Source: Diadema setosum (lineage: Eukaryota; Echinodermata; Echinoidea; Diadematoida; Diadematidae). From it: 64,000 bases of DNA. The DNA is taken from assembly GCF_964275005.1 (NCBI RefSeq), contig NC_092701.1, positions 13,080,670 to 13,144,669 of the forward strand, written 5' to 3'. This document shows, one piece after another, positions 27,101 to 42,100 of this stretch; position 1 is the stretch's first letter; each line of letters begins with the position of its first letter. The notes beneath the pieces were generated by a model. The model was not told the origin of the DNA. It ran no database searches and was given only the letters and a program-made list of their open reading frames with translations. The translations under genes were made by a program, and so were the position numbers.

Positions 27101-30100
27101 ACAAATCACAAGTCACATGACCAAGATGGCAACTGTACAGGCTCATCTGATGCCATGTCACACGATCTGCACACATCTTTATCTGTGAATTGTTTTTATT
27201 TGGCTCATTCACTGTTGTGTCACCAGAATTAAACTCTTGTCATTAACCTGTTGAGGACGAGTCCCGAGTATACTCAAGGCAGGCAAGTGTCTATGGGAAA
27301 TGCATGTTGTAGCAAAATCAAAACCGTCCTCAACGGGTTAAACATGTCTTTCTGTAAGTCATACCTGATAACTGCAATCCAAACTATTCTCAGTATCCTA
27401 GTTTAACTCATGACCTTTGAATGTTCATAATCCTTCTATAGAACAAGCTGAAATGATAATCTAATCACATGAATTAGCTTTTATCAAAATGAATTAGTTT
27501 AAAAACTAGATTACAATCTTGTGTTGGAACAACCCAAACTGATGTGTTTAATGATAGCAATAAATCAGTATTGGAAACGTGACCAGGTCAAACACTTGAC
27601 ATATAAACATCTTTTGTTAATGGCCAGTTCAGACCAGATGTAGCTCATTCTTGTGAGCATGCACTGTCATTCACAGCTGCTGTATGTACATGCTGCCCTA
27701 CAGCAGTGTAGGCACCCTTTATACAGTATTTTAAGAATGGTAGCTCCCAAATTACAATTTCTTCAGACAAACTACACATAGCAATTTCCCGACTTGCTTT
27801 TTCATGAGACATAGAAGAATAAAGGATTATTCTATGTACTTATTTACAATGTTGTTGTACAGTTGGACCACCTAGATTCAACAGTTCAGAATTTTTGCCC
27901 ATCTGATATAAATTTCAACTGGCCTCCATTCATTTGACCAGCATCAATGCATAAGGGACCACTTGCATAGGGGAGCAAAGCTTATGAAAGAACTAGAAAT
28001 GTCGCTGGTATGCCTCCGCCATAATGCATGATTTTCCCAATAGGTCTAGATAGTACATGTGGACAATGTGTGATTACATTTTCACAAAATTGGCAAAATA
28101 TTGAAATGACAAGTTTGTCACAAATGTGTTGAATGTTCACCTTCCTTGACCTAGGTTTAATTGGATGAATAGGAGAGCATGTATCTAGGGATTTAAGGAC
28201 TTTAACTTGACTTTGACCCATTCATACATTTAGGCATTGAGTAATTTTCAAGGTACAGGTGTGGAGAAAAAGTGCAATTTCTGAATTGAATAGTAAATTG
28301 TTACCATTTTCATCTGGCCCTTGACCCTAAAATTCATAAGATAATCACTTTCAGGTAGAACATGCATAATATGTACTAAGTTTCAAGATAACTTGAGCCA
28401 CTTCGAGATATGGAGGAAAAAGTTAGTTCAGCACTTTCACTTGATCTTTGACCTTTTGACCTTTGAGGCAAAAAAAGAAGAAAAAAAAAACTTTCCAGAG
28501 AATTTCTATTAGGTTACACATGCATACACCAAGTGTAAAAAAATAATAACCCTGCTGGCATTGCATAAATATGAGGGAAATAGTAAAATTTTGAAGTGTT
28601 GCACTTGACCTTTGACCCCTGACCTTTGACCCCATGAACCCTACATTCTCTAGATAATCACTTCCAGTCAGTACATGTATATACTAAGTTTTGATAATTT
28701 TTCTTGACCTTTTGACCTTTGACCTTTGACCTCATGACCCAAACTTTCACCAGAGAATCTTAATTGGGTAATACATGTATACACTAAGTTTCAAGAAAAT
28801 ATCTTCAGGCATTCAATAGATATGGTAGAAATAGTGAAATTTTATGTATTTGACCCTGACCTTTTGACCTTTGACCTCATGACCCAAACTTTCACCACAG
28901 AATCTTAATTGGGTAATACATGTATACACTAAGTTTCAAGAAAATATCTTCAGGCATTCAATAGATATGGTGGACATAGTGAAATTTTATGTATTTCACC
29001 TTGACCTTTTGACCTTTGACCTTGAGCATGTGCACCCAAAAGTTGATAGGCACAACTTCACCCCCTAATACACATACATGCCAAGTTTCATTAGGATACC
29101 TCAACAGGTTTTGATAGTTACCTTGTCCACAAAATTCATTACGGACGGACGGAAGGACGGACGGACGGAAGGACGGACGGACGGACGGAAGGACGGACGG
29201 AAGGACGGACGGACGGACGGACGGACGGACAACCCGAAAACATAATGCCTCCGGCACCACTTCGTGGCGGAGGCATAAAAAAAAAATTGAACCAGAATAT
29301 TTGAGCTCTGATACCTACCTCAGCTCGGAGATCACTGTTTGGCTGTGATTCACTACACTGTATGTCTCGTGTTCAAAACCAGAGTCCACACCAAGTTCCT
29401 TGGACAGTGAAGAGGGTGGGGTACTACCAGCCTCATCACTTCTCTTCACATCCCTGGCATTTTGTTCAACCTGAATCACACAATCAAGTATATCACAGTA
29501 AAAATGGGGTTTGAGAAACAAAGTGAACAGGAGAATGCGCGATAAAGGAAGGGAAGCAGTATTGAGGAGCAGGCAAAGGTGTGGACAAGGCAGAAAAGGT
29601 ATTAGAAAACAGCATCTCCTTTCATAACTTGATTAGATTCCTTGTCCTGAAATTCTTATGTATACCGGTGATACCATGATATCTATAAAGAGGTGAACAC
29701 TTTCACACAAAATATGCACAGACAAAGAACATATGTGACCGTGCACCTCAAAACGAACATAAAGTCGCACACACTGATTTTGCGTGAGGACTGAAAATAA
29801 GTGAAATTGGTCAACCTAGCCGAACTTGACTTTTTCATATTTTCTGAAAGAGCGGGTCTTATTTAACATTATGATAAAATTTGGTATCATAAAACGGGCA
29901 GGAAAGTGTATTTTTTTAGCAGTTTATCTCGAACATTTTTGGTAGAGTAGTGTGATTAGGTGTGTCTTTAGAATCCCTTTTTCATGTCTGAAAAACCTTG
30001 TCCACAGTCTTCACTTCCAACTCCAATAACTTTTGAAAGGATAGTGCTACTGCTTTGAAAGTTGGCATTAATTATGGACAGAATGTGTTAATGAGGCATG

Positions 30101-33100
30101 CTTAATTTCAGATCAATCTGATAATCCCTTCAGTGTTTTTACTCTGGTGGTCTACTTCCTGTTTTTTGTCCCATTCATCGCACAGCTAGCACGGTTTGGT
30201 AAAGATTAAGCGCTTGAATAGACACTGTGCTTCAGAGCCTCTTTTCTCAGTTCACACATTTCCTGAGTTTGGGCTTTCTTTCCAATATTTTACTAGATAG
30301 GTTAGGAGAGTCTATTTGATTTGAGTTATACATCATTTTAAAGCTTAAGGTCTGCTCTTTCAGAATACGATCTTAACTAAAAATTCATGTCTGGCGACTT
30401 TTTGTTTGTTTTGAGGTGCAGAGTCACATATATTGTACAATGTGACAGCACAGCACTGGTCTGTCTTAATGAAATGATTCTTGAAATAATAAGTGTTGGT
30501 AATGCATGTGAATTCATATTCTTTTGACTTTCATAAAAGCTCTTTTTCTTTCATATTTATTATAGTTGCAGACATATTGTCCCTACTTAACTGACAATTG
30601 TATTTTCATGATAACCTTCATATAAAGCACAACCAAGCAACCACCAAACAAACAAATCCTCGACAAGACAAATCACTAAACCTGCTTTATATTACATGCA
30701 ATGGACACCAATCTTATTTGGTCTTCCCTAGTTGCATATCTACAACAGTAACCAAAATTAATAGTTAGGTGAGTGTCAGTAATTCAGCATTTCAGCTTTA
30801 ATGGTTCATCATTACTGAAAGCCAGAAACATTTGTGGCATGAAACTTTTGCAAATTGCCACCCATTCAAAACTTCTGTAGACAAACACTTTCATATTCAT
30901 TGTACTTTTGTGACTCATGGCTCCTTGTGAAATTTATGAAAGTTTCATGCACACAAAATATTCCTGGTTTTACACTACCGTGGTATGACCACCTCCACCA
31001 TTCTATAAGCCACATGGGTGAAAAATTATACCTCTCTTGGCCCCCTCCTTCCAAGCTCTCTCTCCAGTCTCTGCATCTCCTCCCGGCCCAGCTCCAGGTC
31101 TCTCTGGCACTCTGCCAGACGCTCACTCTGCCTGTCGGTCAGCTCCCTCAGATCCTGGTTCTCCTGCTCCTTCATGCGGATCTCTGCCTCCAGTTCCTGG
31201 ATCTTCTTGCCCTGCTGGTCCGTCTCCTGCCTAAACGCCTTCATAGAGGCCTCGGCTCCTTGCAGACTAGAGTTGCTCTCCAATAGTGTCCTGGGGGAGT
31301 AGACAGTTTCTATTCTTTGCTTGTATTCTACCACTTTTTAATTTGTCTTACCACTAGGTTTTGGTTGAGCCGAGGAACTATCAGCCCTCTGATTAATGTG
31401 ATTTTTCTATTCAATGAAAAATGCCCCCAAATTCCCCCTTCCATACCTGATTGGCTTCAAGCTTTTGACATTCAAATTTACCCCTTTTGTTTTCATTGTC
31501 CTGTATCCCTAGCCCCTCCTAATCAGTACATGTGATGCTGTTACCACACTATATGCCTGGAGCATGTAAAAGTAAATGTCAGATTTTGTTTGTAATTTTG
31601 CTAGGATTGAGAGCTCAGGTACCTTTGACTTCTGGGGAAACTGAACAGACCAAGAAACCAACAAGGGGTTGGTTTCTTGATCTGAAGCATCTTTATGCCA
31701 AGATAATCACATTGCCAAGATTGCTCCTTTCCTACCTGACATGATCCTTAGCATCCTGGAGGTCCTCTTCAAGGGAGGTAGCCCTGGCTAGCAGCTCCTC
31801 TCGCTCCTTGTCACAATGGGCCAGGCTACCCCTCAGGTGCTCCTCTGTGGCAGAGAGCTAAAGTACAAGGCAAAATGGTGAATTACATTCACTCTATCAC
31901 CACAAAACATCTCACATACAGGTGAAGTTTACACCAAGAGTTGTTTTGCTTGATACGAGAGGTATAAAGGTAAAACCTCAGCCAGTTTGATTGAAATCAC
32001 GAGTCACATTCAAGAAAGCTTTTTTTCTTTTTCTATTTTTTTTTTTTTAAATGGATGTACATCATGTAACATTGTATCGATTTTGACTGACATGTTGAAG
32101 TCACATGTAGTATTTTTTGCTCATATGTCATAATTACAACACATTCAAATGATTTTTTGTTTTCAAAACTTGTGTTGAGGAATGAAGTTCCCTTGTTTGG
32201 AAAAGTGTGCAAACTTCACCAGATTTCTTATCAACATTTCAGAGACTCCCCATTCTCACATTTAATTCGTGTGTACCTGATACACATTAACACTATTCTT
32301 CAGAGTTTGGTAGATGTGAGAGAGCTAAGAATTGGGAAACACTTTCAGAGGACATGGTGATATCACCTACCTTGGTGAGTTGTTTCTGAGTCTGCAGCTT
32401 GAAGTTATCCAATTTTTCATTTAGCTCCTCCACTTCTTTCACCACTATATCCCTCTGCTCTTCAAGTCTAACCATTCAAACAAAAGGAGATCAACAAGTT
32501 TTACTTGATGCATGAGGGTCTCTTATCATGCAGCAAAATCATGCACATTCTATAACACCGCAGGAAGCACAAGTTAGATGAAAATGAGTTGAATGAGACA
32601 GCTTTTTATGTCTTATAGTAGCACGAAAAATATAGAAAATCAGACTTCATTTGTGGGGGCCAAAGAAGGAGCGTTCACGTCGCGGTCCCTGTCAGGAATT
32701 TCTCCTGCGAATCCTTCTACCACACTACACAACTACTAGTTCATTACAATGGCTACCAACGACCGATCTGTTGATGAGCGCCAGCGTCATAAACATGGGT
32801 CCTTATCAGGACCGGCCCTGAGTATCATCTCATCCAACATTGAAGGTCTCACAGGCACCAAGCAGGATCTTCTGGCTAACCTGTGTATAAAGAACAATTG
32901 TGACATTCTTTGTCTGCAGGAGACACATCGTGGGTCTTCACGTATTCGTCCACGCATCGATGGTATGACCCTCATAGCGGAAATACCACATGACCAGTAT
33001 GGCAGCGCAATTTTTGCACGCAATGGCCTGATTGTGGATAAGTTTTCTATGTCAGACACGGACAACATTGAAGTCCTAACCATTGGGCTTATGGGGATTT

Positions 33101-36100
33101 CTGTAAGCTCCATCTATAAACCTCCAACTCAGACTTTCTGCCTACCTCCAGGAGTCACCGATGGCCGAGTTAATGTGGCTATTGGTGATTTCAACAGTCA
33201 CAACATCATCTGGGGATATGGAGAAACCAACGAAGACGGCGAACTTGTGGAGAACTGGTCCGATGCAAACCAGTTGTCACTTATTCATGATGCAAAACTT
33301 CCCTCCTCCTTCAACAGCTGTAGATGGAGACGTGGCTACAACCCTGATCTGGTGTTTGTATCAAACAACATCGCTCAACAGTGTGAGAAGGTTGTGCTTG
33401 ATCCTATCCCACATACCCAACATCGACCAATTGGACTGAAGGTGAATGCAGCTATCACTCCCCGCACAGTTCCCCTTCGCAGACGTTTCAACCTGAGGAA
33501 AGCAAACTGGGAACAGTTTGCCGTAGACCTGGATTCATATCTTCAGGACCTGCCTGCCCTTCCTACCAACTACGATACCTTTGTAGAGTTGATCAAGAAA
33601 TCATCAAGGAAAAATATCCCACGAGGATGCCGTACAAGCTATACACCAGGCTTGACAGATGACTCCAAGGTGCTGTACAACGAATACGTCAGGCACTTTG
33701 AGAATGACCCCTTCAGTGCTGACACACTTGAATGTGGGGAAAACTTGACCACTGCCATTATGGATAGCAGACGGAGGAAGTGGCAGGAATTCATTGAATC
33801 AACAGATATGACCCACAGCAGCAGGAAAGCCTGGAAAACGATTCGGATCCTTGGGAACGACTTTACGAAATCCCAACCAAGGCCTCAAGTTACTGCTGAC
33901 CAAGTCGCCCACCAACTCCTTGCGAACAGCCAGGGTAACCCTAACCACCACCCAAGAAGAGCCAAGCTCCCCCAAAATGCTGAGACAGCTTCCCAAGGGC
34001 CATCTGACTTCACAAGACCTTTTACCATGGATGATCTGTGTAGTGCTACCAAAGCAATGAAGAGTAATAAGGCAGCTGGATTAGATGATATCCTCTGTGA
34101 ACAGATCAAACATCTTGGACCTGTTGCACTCCAGTGGCTGCTTGACATGCTGAACAAGTGTCTGAGTGACAACACCTTGCCAAAGCTATGGAGGAAATCC
34201 AGAGTAGTCGCCTTACTCAAACCAGGCAAAGACCCAGCCAGCCCAAAGAGTTAAAGACCTATCTCCCTGCTCTGCCACACATACAAGCTCTTTGAAAGGC
34301 TCTTACTCAACCGTATCGCCCCCTTTGTAGATGAGCTCCTCATTCCCGAGCAGGCAGGCTTCAGGCCAGGAAAGTCCTGTACTGGCCAACTGTTGAATCT
34401 CACACAGTACATCGAAGATGGGTTTGAGGAAGGGCTGATAACTGGAGCAGCTTTTGTTGACCTCTCTGCGGCCTACGATACAGTGAACCACAGGATTCTT
34501 ACAAGGAAAGTCTTTGAGATGACCAAGGATGTCAAGCTGACACAATTGATCCAGAACCTGCTTTCAAACCGGCGGTTCTACGTGAATCTGAATGGTACCC
34601 GCAGCAGATGGCGGAGACAGAAAAATGGTCTCCCGCAAGGAAGCGTCCTTGCCCCGCTTCTTTTCAACATCTACACGAATGACCAACCAATCCATCCAAG
34701 TACAAGGAGCTACCTGTATGCTGATGATCTTTGCATTGCCTCACAGAAGCAATCCTTTGAAGAGGTGGAAAGAGCACTCAGTGATGCTCTGGCAGGTCTA
34801 ACACCTTACTATGCCGCAAATCACCTACGTGCAAACCCTGAGAAGACTCAACTTAGCGTCTTCCACCTCAAGAACAGAGATGCTAACCGACAACTGAGGG
34901 TCAGATGGTATGGAAAATGGCTTAAACACACCAATAAGCCGATCTATCTAGGTGTCACACTGGATCGTTCCCTTACTTACAAGGAGCACATTGCCAAGAC
35001 AAAGGCGAAAGCTGGAGCAAGGAACAGCATATTGAAGAAGCTTGCTAATACAAGATGGGGAACAGATGCCAAAACTATCCGCACCACAGCTCTTGCTCTA
35101 TGCTTCTCCACTGCCGAGTATGCAGCCCCTGTCTGGTGTAGGTCATCCCATGCTGCAAAGATCGACCCAGTCCTGAATGCAGCTTGCAGAGCTATCTCTG
35201 GATGTCTGCGACCAACAAGAGTAGATGACCTTTACTTACTGTGTGGTATTGCACCACCACACATCAGGCGAGAGGTCTCAGCACAGATGGAGAAAACCAA
35301 GCAAGAAGTTAACCCTCGACACCCACTCTACAATCGTGAACCTGCTAAAAAGAGACTCAAATCCAGACGCAGTTTTCTCCATTCAACCGAATCCCTTGAT
35401 GGCACCGTCCACGGTCGAAGGATTACCCTATGGTCCAACCACCTCCAGACTGTGACGCATCAGCTCTCCTATGAACCAAGTGAATCACTCCCTCCGGGTT
35501 CAAGTGAGGCATGGCCCACCTGGTCATGCCTGAATCGCCTACGGACAGGAACAGGACGATGCAAAGTCCTCATGCAGAAATGGGGTTACAATAGGGATGG
35601 AGAAACTGCTTGCGACTGCGGGCAGGACCAGACAATGCAACATCTTTTGGTCTGCCCCCTCCTACCAGAGCCATGCACTGTCGATGATCTGGAGACTTTC
35701 AACACCAAAGCCAGATCCTGCGCTCTGCACTGGACAGGACTTGTGTAGTGACTCGAGAAGAAGAAGAAGACTTCATTTGTAATCTTCCTGGCAGTTGCAG
35801 GCTCATTGGAAATCACAGATGATAATGTGGTCTTGATTAAAGCAAAGAATTTGCTGGAAAAGAATGATGATATGATCAGTTTAAAAAAACAAAAAATGCA
35901 TACCAGCTGCTGTGCTGATCAGGGTACAGAGCAGAGTGACAATCAAGGGGGTCATTTTAGACCAAATGTGGATGCTTCTCCACACATCTCTAAGGGTGCG
36001 TTTATAAGATTTTGCGGGCCTAGAATCACTGTTTTGAAACACTGTTTTGAAACAGAGCGTTTATAAGATTTTTTTTCTCCGAGAGTGTTGGGGCTCTCGC

Positions 36101-39100
36101 TCAGACTGTGCCATTGCAACTCACTCTGCACAGTTTTTCCTCGGCAAAAGGTCAAACAGGGTGCGCGCAAGGCATTGTGACGTTACATAAACAGTGTTTG
36201 CGATCGCGGTTGCGTTTATAAGATTTTTGAAACACTGATTCTACAGAAACACTGTTTGTAAACGCACTATTTTGTGCGTTTACAAACAGTGTTTCAAAAC
36301 ACTGTTTCAAATCACGGCGAGCGTTTATAAGAATTTTTTTCGAGCTAGAATCACTGTTTGACCAGAAACAGTGTTTCAAAACACTGTTTCTGGCCAAAAG
36401 AAAAATCTTATAAACGCACCCTAAGATCCTTCCTCCAAACAGCATTACAAACAACAGAGTGACCTGTCCTCTAGCATTCTACTCAATAGTCTGCATCTTG
36501 CAGTTGTCTTGAACAAAGACATGAGAAATCAAACTCAACCAAAAAATTTCTCATAATCACTTCCTGATTTACTTTCATCATTATTAGCAACATCATCACC
36601 ACTAATCTGCATAAATGTAAAGCTCTCCATCATTCCTAGTACTCCTACAACAGTTATACAAAGCAACCGTATCATTCTTATGTCGCAGTCACTGATCATC
36701 ATACAGGATGTTAAACAAGGCTGTTGTTGTTGTTGGGTTTTTTTTAAATCACAGCAGTATACTAAATGTCTTGAGAAACTTTTAACTTCTAAGCATCAAA
36801 ATGACACCAAGCTGGAAGCAACAGCATCTACAAACTTCAAAGCATTCAGTCTGACATTTTCATTCTTGGATTGTGGCTTATTCACTGTGACAAAATGTTG
36901 AAAAAGAAGGCTAAGATGACACCAGAAAGCATCCAGATAATCTTACAGCTTCTCAGCATCTTGAACAGCCCCATGGCCCTTGACCCTCAGGCCATACTCA
37001 TGATATGTGTTCAGGCAAGTACATTTTCAAATAATATCAAGATTTTTTTTTTTCTCCCCCAGTATGTTGCAAACATGCTAAAATTCCAAGATGTCGATCA
37101 ACCTGATCATCATACACTGTATACTGTGTGTGATTACAATCAGCACCATTGGCTGTCCAGTGTACCTCAGTTTAAGTTTCTGTTCTTCAGCCAGCTCAGC
37201 TCGGAGTTTCCTCACTTCTCGCTGATGTCTGTGGACCAGCGAGTCTCTCTCCGTCAGCTGCCTACCACTCTCTTCCAAGCTCTGCTCTGCCAGCCTGGAC
37301 ATACAACAAATATGTGAGGACAAGACAGAACAATCACACTGTTTATATCAAGCATTTTGTTCCCTCGGTCACACAACAAACATGTGAGGACAAGACAGAA
37401 CAATCACACTGTTTATATCAAGCATTTTGTTCCCTCGGTCACACACAAGACAGAACAATCACACTGTTTATATCAAGCAATTTGTTCCCTCGGTCACACA
37501 ACAAACATGTGAGGACAAGCCAGAACAATCACACAGTTTCTATCAAGCATTTTGTTCCCTCGGTCACACAACAAACATGTGAGGACAAGACAGAACAATC
37601 ACACAGTTTATATTAAGCTTTTTGTTCCTTCGATCACACATACAAATAATGAGAAGAGGGAGTGCTTTTATCAACCAGTAAAGGACAAGTAAACATTCGA
37701 GAAAATAACATCCAACAATGAGTGATTTAACATTTTGTTTTGGGGGGTTTGGGGTTTGTTTGGTTTTTTTTGTTCAAAGTACAGGTAACACTCTTTATCA
37801 ACCTTAAAGTAACATACTAAAACAAACACTGAATATCATTACACTGCTTCTTCAATTATGATACAAACAATGCTTTCATCAGCTTAAATCTTACCAGCAA
37901 AAAAAAAAAAAAAAAATTACATATGGGTCAATCCATGTCAAATCATCCAGTGCTTGTCACCCGACCCCCTCCGATTTTCTTTAAAATCGCACCAAATGTT
38001 CCCCAAAGTGTCTGACGGAAAATCCCAAAATATTTTGCCCCAAGGTCAATTGGTTGCTAAGATACAGCCTCACATAGCAACCGGTGCGCATTCCAAAAAA
38101 TTAGTTAAAAGAAAATTAGGCATTTTTGATTGACTGTTTTAGCTTGGATATTTATGCAAAAGTGTTCATTATCTGGAAATTGAGAGAACTTTATAGTCTT
38201 TGCAAGAAAAACTGACTGTGACGCGAAATTGACTTTTCGTTAACGTGCACGAGGTCACCGAAAATGGTGTTAAATGTTAATTTTGAAAATTTGAATGCAT
38301 ATTTAGAAGCTAATATCTTCCACATTTCATCACCTTAGGTTCTAAAATATTATGCTGTTGAAGGCTTTGACTTGCTCAGTAATTTTGAAAAAAATCGGCG
38401 CATTCATGATCACCGTTTTTACGGAGAGCGCCCTCAAAGTTGACAAAAATGAAAAATGTGCCAAATTCAAGGTCACGGATCACCCTTCGTCCCACCTAGG
38501 AGTAGCATCAATTTTTATATATTGATAGACATTTACCTATATTATCTTGGGTTACCAAAGAAATTTTGCTCCCGAAATGTTCAATGGCAAATTTACCCCA
38601 CCGAAAATAGGCGTAAACGGCCAAATTCCCACGTAATATCACATATTGGGTTTAGAGGACATTTCAAATGTCCACGCTTTCAAAATGAAAAGCACTAGCC
38701 CTGTGATATTTGCAGTAGGGATAGTCTGTTATACATATTTTAGTAATATATACCACAAAACACTTTTAATACATAATAATGACCTTGAAATTTAATCCAA
38801 AATTTGATAAAAAACAATAAATCGCTCCATTTTCCTCATTGCACTGCATGTAAATGTGTTTTGAAAGACTTTTCACAGAGCAATATTTCATGAATTATGA
38901 AAGCTGACATTCTACCATATTTAATAGGGTGCTAAACTATTTCTGCTCATCTTCCAGATTTAGTGTCAATTTGATCATGAATGTTATATCTTTGACCTTG
39001 AAGTGCTTCTAAAAATAGCTGTAAATTTGTTAACTACAAATTACACACACAACAGGTGTTTTATGGCATGATATACTTGTTATTCTTCCACAAACACAGA

Positions 39101-42100
39101 AGCTTTTTATGATGTAAATGTTATATACTGGAATTAATCTATACGTGTTTGCGAGATATGTTACAATTAATTACTCTGTTCTGACAATGACCCTCAATTT
39201 CAATCAAAAGTGGGGATGGTAATATTTTGTGATTTTGTGTGCATTTCCTATGGAAAACAGTGCTTTTTGTGGTGAAACTCATAAAAACTTGACCATTTTT
39301 ACTATCTATCACTTTGATTGGTATTCTATTCTAGTTATGGTAGAAAAGTGGGCTGTGACAATTTCCAATAAAAAAAAAACATGGTTATGCTGCAGAAAAT
39401 AAAAACAAAGAAATACATAAGAAATTCCAAAAACAAGAAAATACATAAGAATTGAAATGATTTTGAAAGTTTTCATTAGGTACAGAACAAATTCCCCGAA
39501 AAAGAAGACTCTCAGTCCTTTTAATGTGAGTTTCACAGGCTAGAATACGAATTTTTTAATGTCCATAATTATCACGATAAATATTACGTACTTTAATACA
39601 GGTCTTTATGGAGAGGAATAGGCATTTCTCATGATTTTGAAGGTCATAAATTGAGGGTCATTGTCAGAACAAAGCAATTGATTGGAACATATCTTGCAAG
39701 CATGTATAGATTAATTCCAGTATATAACATTTACACTATAAAAAGCTTTTGTGTTTGTGGAAGAATCACAAGTGTATCATGCCATAAAACACCTGTCGTG
39801 TGTGTACTTTGTAGTTTACAAATTTACAGCTATTTTTATGCCTCCGCCACGAAGTGGTGCCGGAGGCATTATGTTTTCGGGTTGTCCGTCCGTCCGTACG
39901 TACGTCCGTACGTACGTCCGTACGTCCGTACGTCTGTACGTCCGTACGTCCGTACGTCCGTCCGCTTTCGTTTACGCGATAACTTGAGTAATATTTACTG
40001 GAATTTTACCAAACTTGGTCCAAGTATGAAGTATGATGGGGCAATGATTTGATAAGATTTTGGGTGAAATCGGCTAAAGGTCAAAGGTCAAAGGTCAAGG
40101 TCAAATCATGAAATCGTATCCGTTTACGCGATAACTCAAGACTGTATGGAGCAAATTTCACCAAACTTTGTTGGAGGATGATGTATGATGGGACAATTAC
40201 TTGATTAGTTTTTCAGTGAAATCGGACAGAGGTCAAAGGTCAAAGATCAAGGTCAAATCCTAAAATTTATCTGTTTATGTGATAACTCAAAACTGGAAGA
40301 AGCAGCTTTCACCAAACTTGGTCCAAGGATGATGTATAATGGGACAATTAGTTGAGTAGATTCTAGTGACATTGACAAGAGGTCAAAGGTCAAAAGGTCA
40401 AGGTCAAATGCTAAAAATGTTGCTATTTCCCCCATATCTATGCAATGCCCGCAGTTATTTTCTTGAAACTTAGTGTAGACATGTACTATTGCGTAAGGAT
40501 TCTCCAGAGAGAGTTTCATGTCATAAGGTCAAAGGTCAAAAGGTCAAAGGTTAGGTGAAAATGTTGCAATATCACTTTTCTCGCAAATGGTTCAATGTAT
40601 CTTCATGGAACATGGTACATATGCATGTACTGACTGGCAGGGATTATCTAGGGAATTTAGGGGTCATGGGTCAATAGTCAGGGGTTCAAAGGTCAAGGTC
40701 AACTCCTCAAAATGTTACTACTGTATTTCCCTCATACATGTATACTAGTATATGCAATGATTGCATTATTAGTTTTAAAAGTGTTTAATATATGTACATG
40801 TATTACTTGATGGAGATTCTCTTGGAAATTTCCAGCCAGAAGGTCAAAGGTCAAAGGTTAAGGGTCAAAGGTCAGGTTTATATGAAAAAAAAATATTTTG
40901 TACTGTAATTACACTCTTTCTTCATACCTTGAAAATTATACTCAATGCATAAACTTATAATAAGGTCGGTCAGAAGTCAAGTAAAAATTTTCAATTCCCC
41001 AAATATGTGTACCTGCACTCTTTAATAGACAATTATGGTCAAAGGTCAAAGGTTAAGGGTCAAAGGTCAGGTTTAAATGAAAAAAAAATATTTTGTACTG
41101 TAATTACACTCTTTCTTCATACCTTGAAAATTATACTCAATGCATAAACTTATAATAAGGTCGGTCAGAAGTCAAGTAAAAATTTTCAATTCCCCAAATA
41201 TGTGTACCTGCACTCTTTAATAGACAATTATAGCAAACCCAGTTCGTGGAAAGTGAACATTCAAGATATTTCTGACAAACCTGTTATTTCGATATTTTGC
41301 CAGTTATGTGAAACTGTCATCACACATTGTCAAGACATTGTACTATACACCTATTGGGAGAATCATGCATTATGGCGGAGGCATCAGTCGCCGTAGCGAC
41401 ATTTCTAGTTAGAAGTACTTCAAGGTCAAGGGTATAACATTCATGATCAAATTGACACAAAATCTGAAAGAAGAGCACAAATACTTTAGAACCTTAATAT
41501 TGTAGGGTGTCAGCTTTCATAATTCTTGAAATATTGCTCTGTGAAAAGTCTTTCAAAACACATTTACATGCAGTGCAATGAGGAAAATGGAGCGATTTAT
41601 TGTTTTTTATCAAATTTTGGCTTAAATTTCAAGGTCATTATTATGTAATAAAAGTGTTTTGTGGTATATATTACTAAAATATGTATAACAGACTATCACT
41701 ACTGCAAATATCACAGGGCTAGTGCTTTTCATTTTGAAAGCGTGGACATTTGAAATGTCCTCTAAACCCAATATGTGATATTACGTGGGAATTTGGCCGT
41801 TTACGCCTATTTTCGGTGGGGTAAATTTGCCATTGAACATTTCGGGAGCAAAATTTCTTTGGTAACCCAAGATAATATAGGTAAATGTCTATCAATATAC
41901 AAAAATTGATGCTATTCCTAGGTGGGACGAAGGGTGAACCATGACCTTGAATTTGGCACATTTTTCATTTTTGTCAACTTTGAGGGCGCTCTCCGTAAAA
42001 ACGGTGATCATGAATGCGCCGATTTTTTTTCAAAATTACTGAGCAAGTCAAAGCCTTCAACAGCATAATATTTTAGAACCTAAGGTGATGAAATGTGGAA

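Noticed and set aside
37314-37616. 100-codon frame with repeated RTRQNNHTV-like phrases
   Set aside because: Produced by the 70-bp tandem array; no independent sign of coding.
38456-41961. Two nearly identical 80-codon frames on opposite strands
   Set aside because: They are the two arms of the giant inverted repeat. Conservation follows from arm identity, and the product resembles nothing known.
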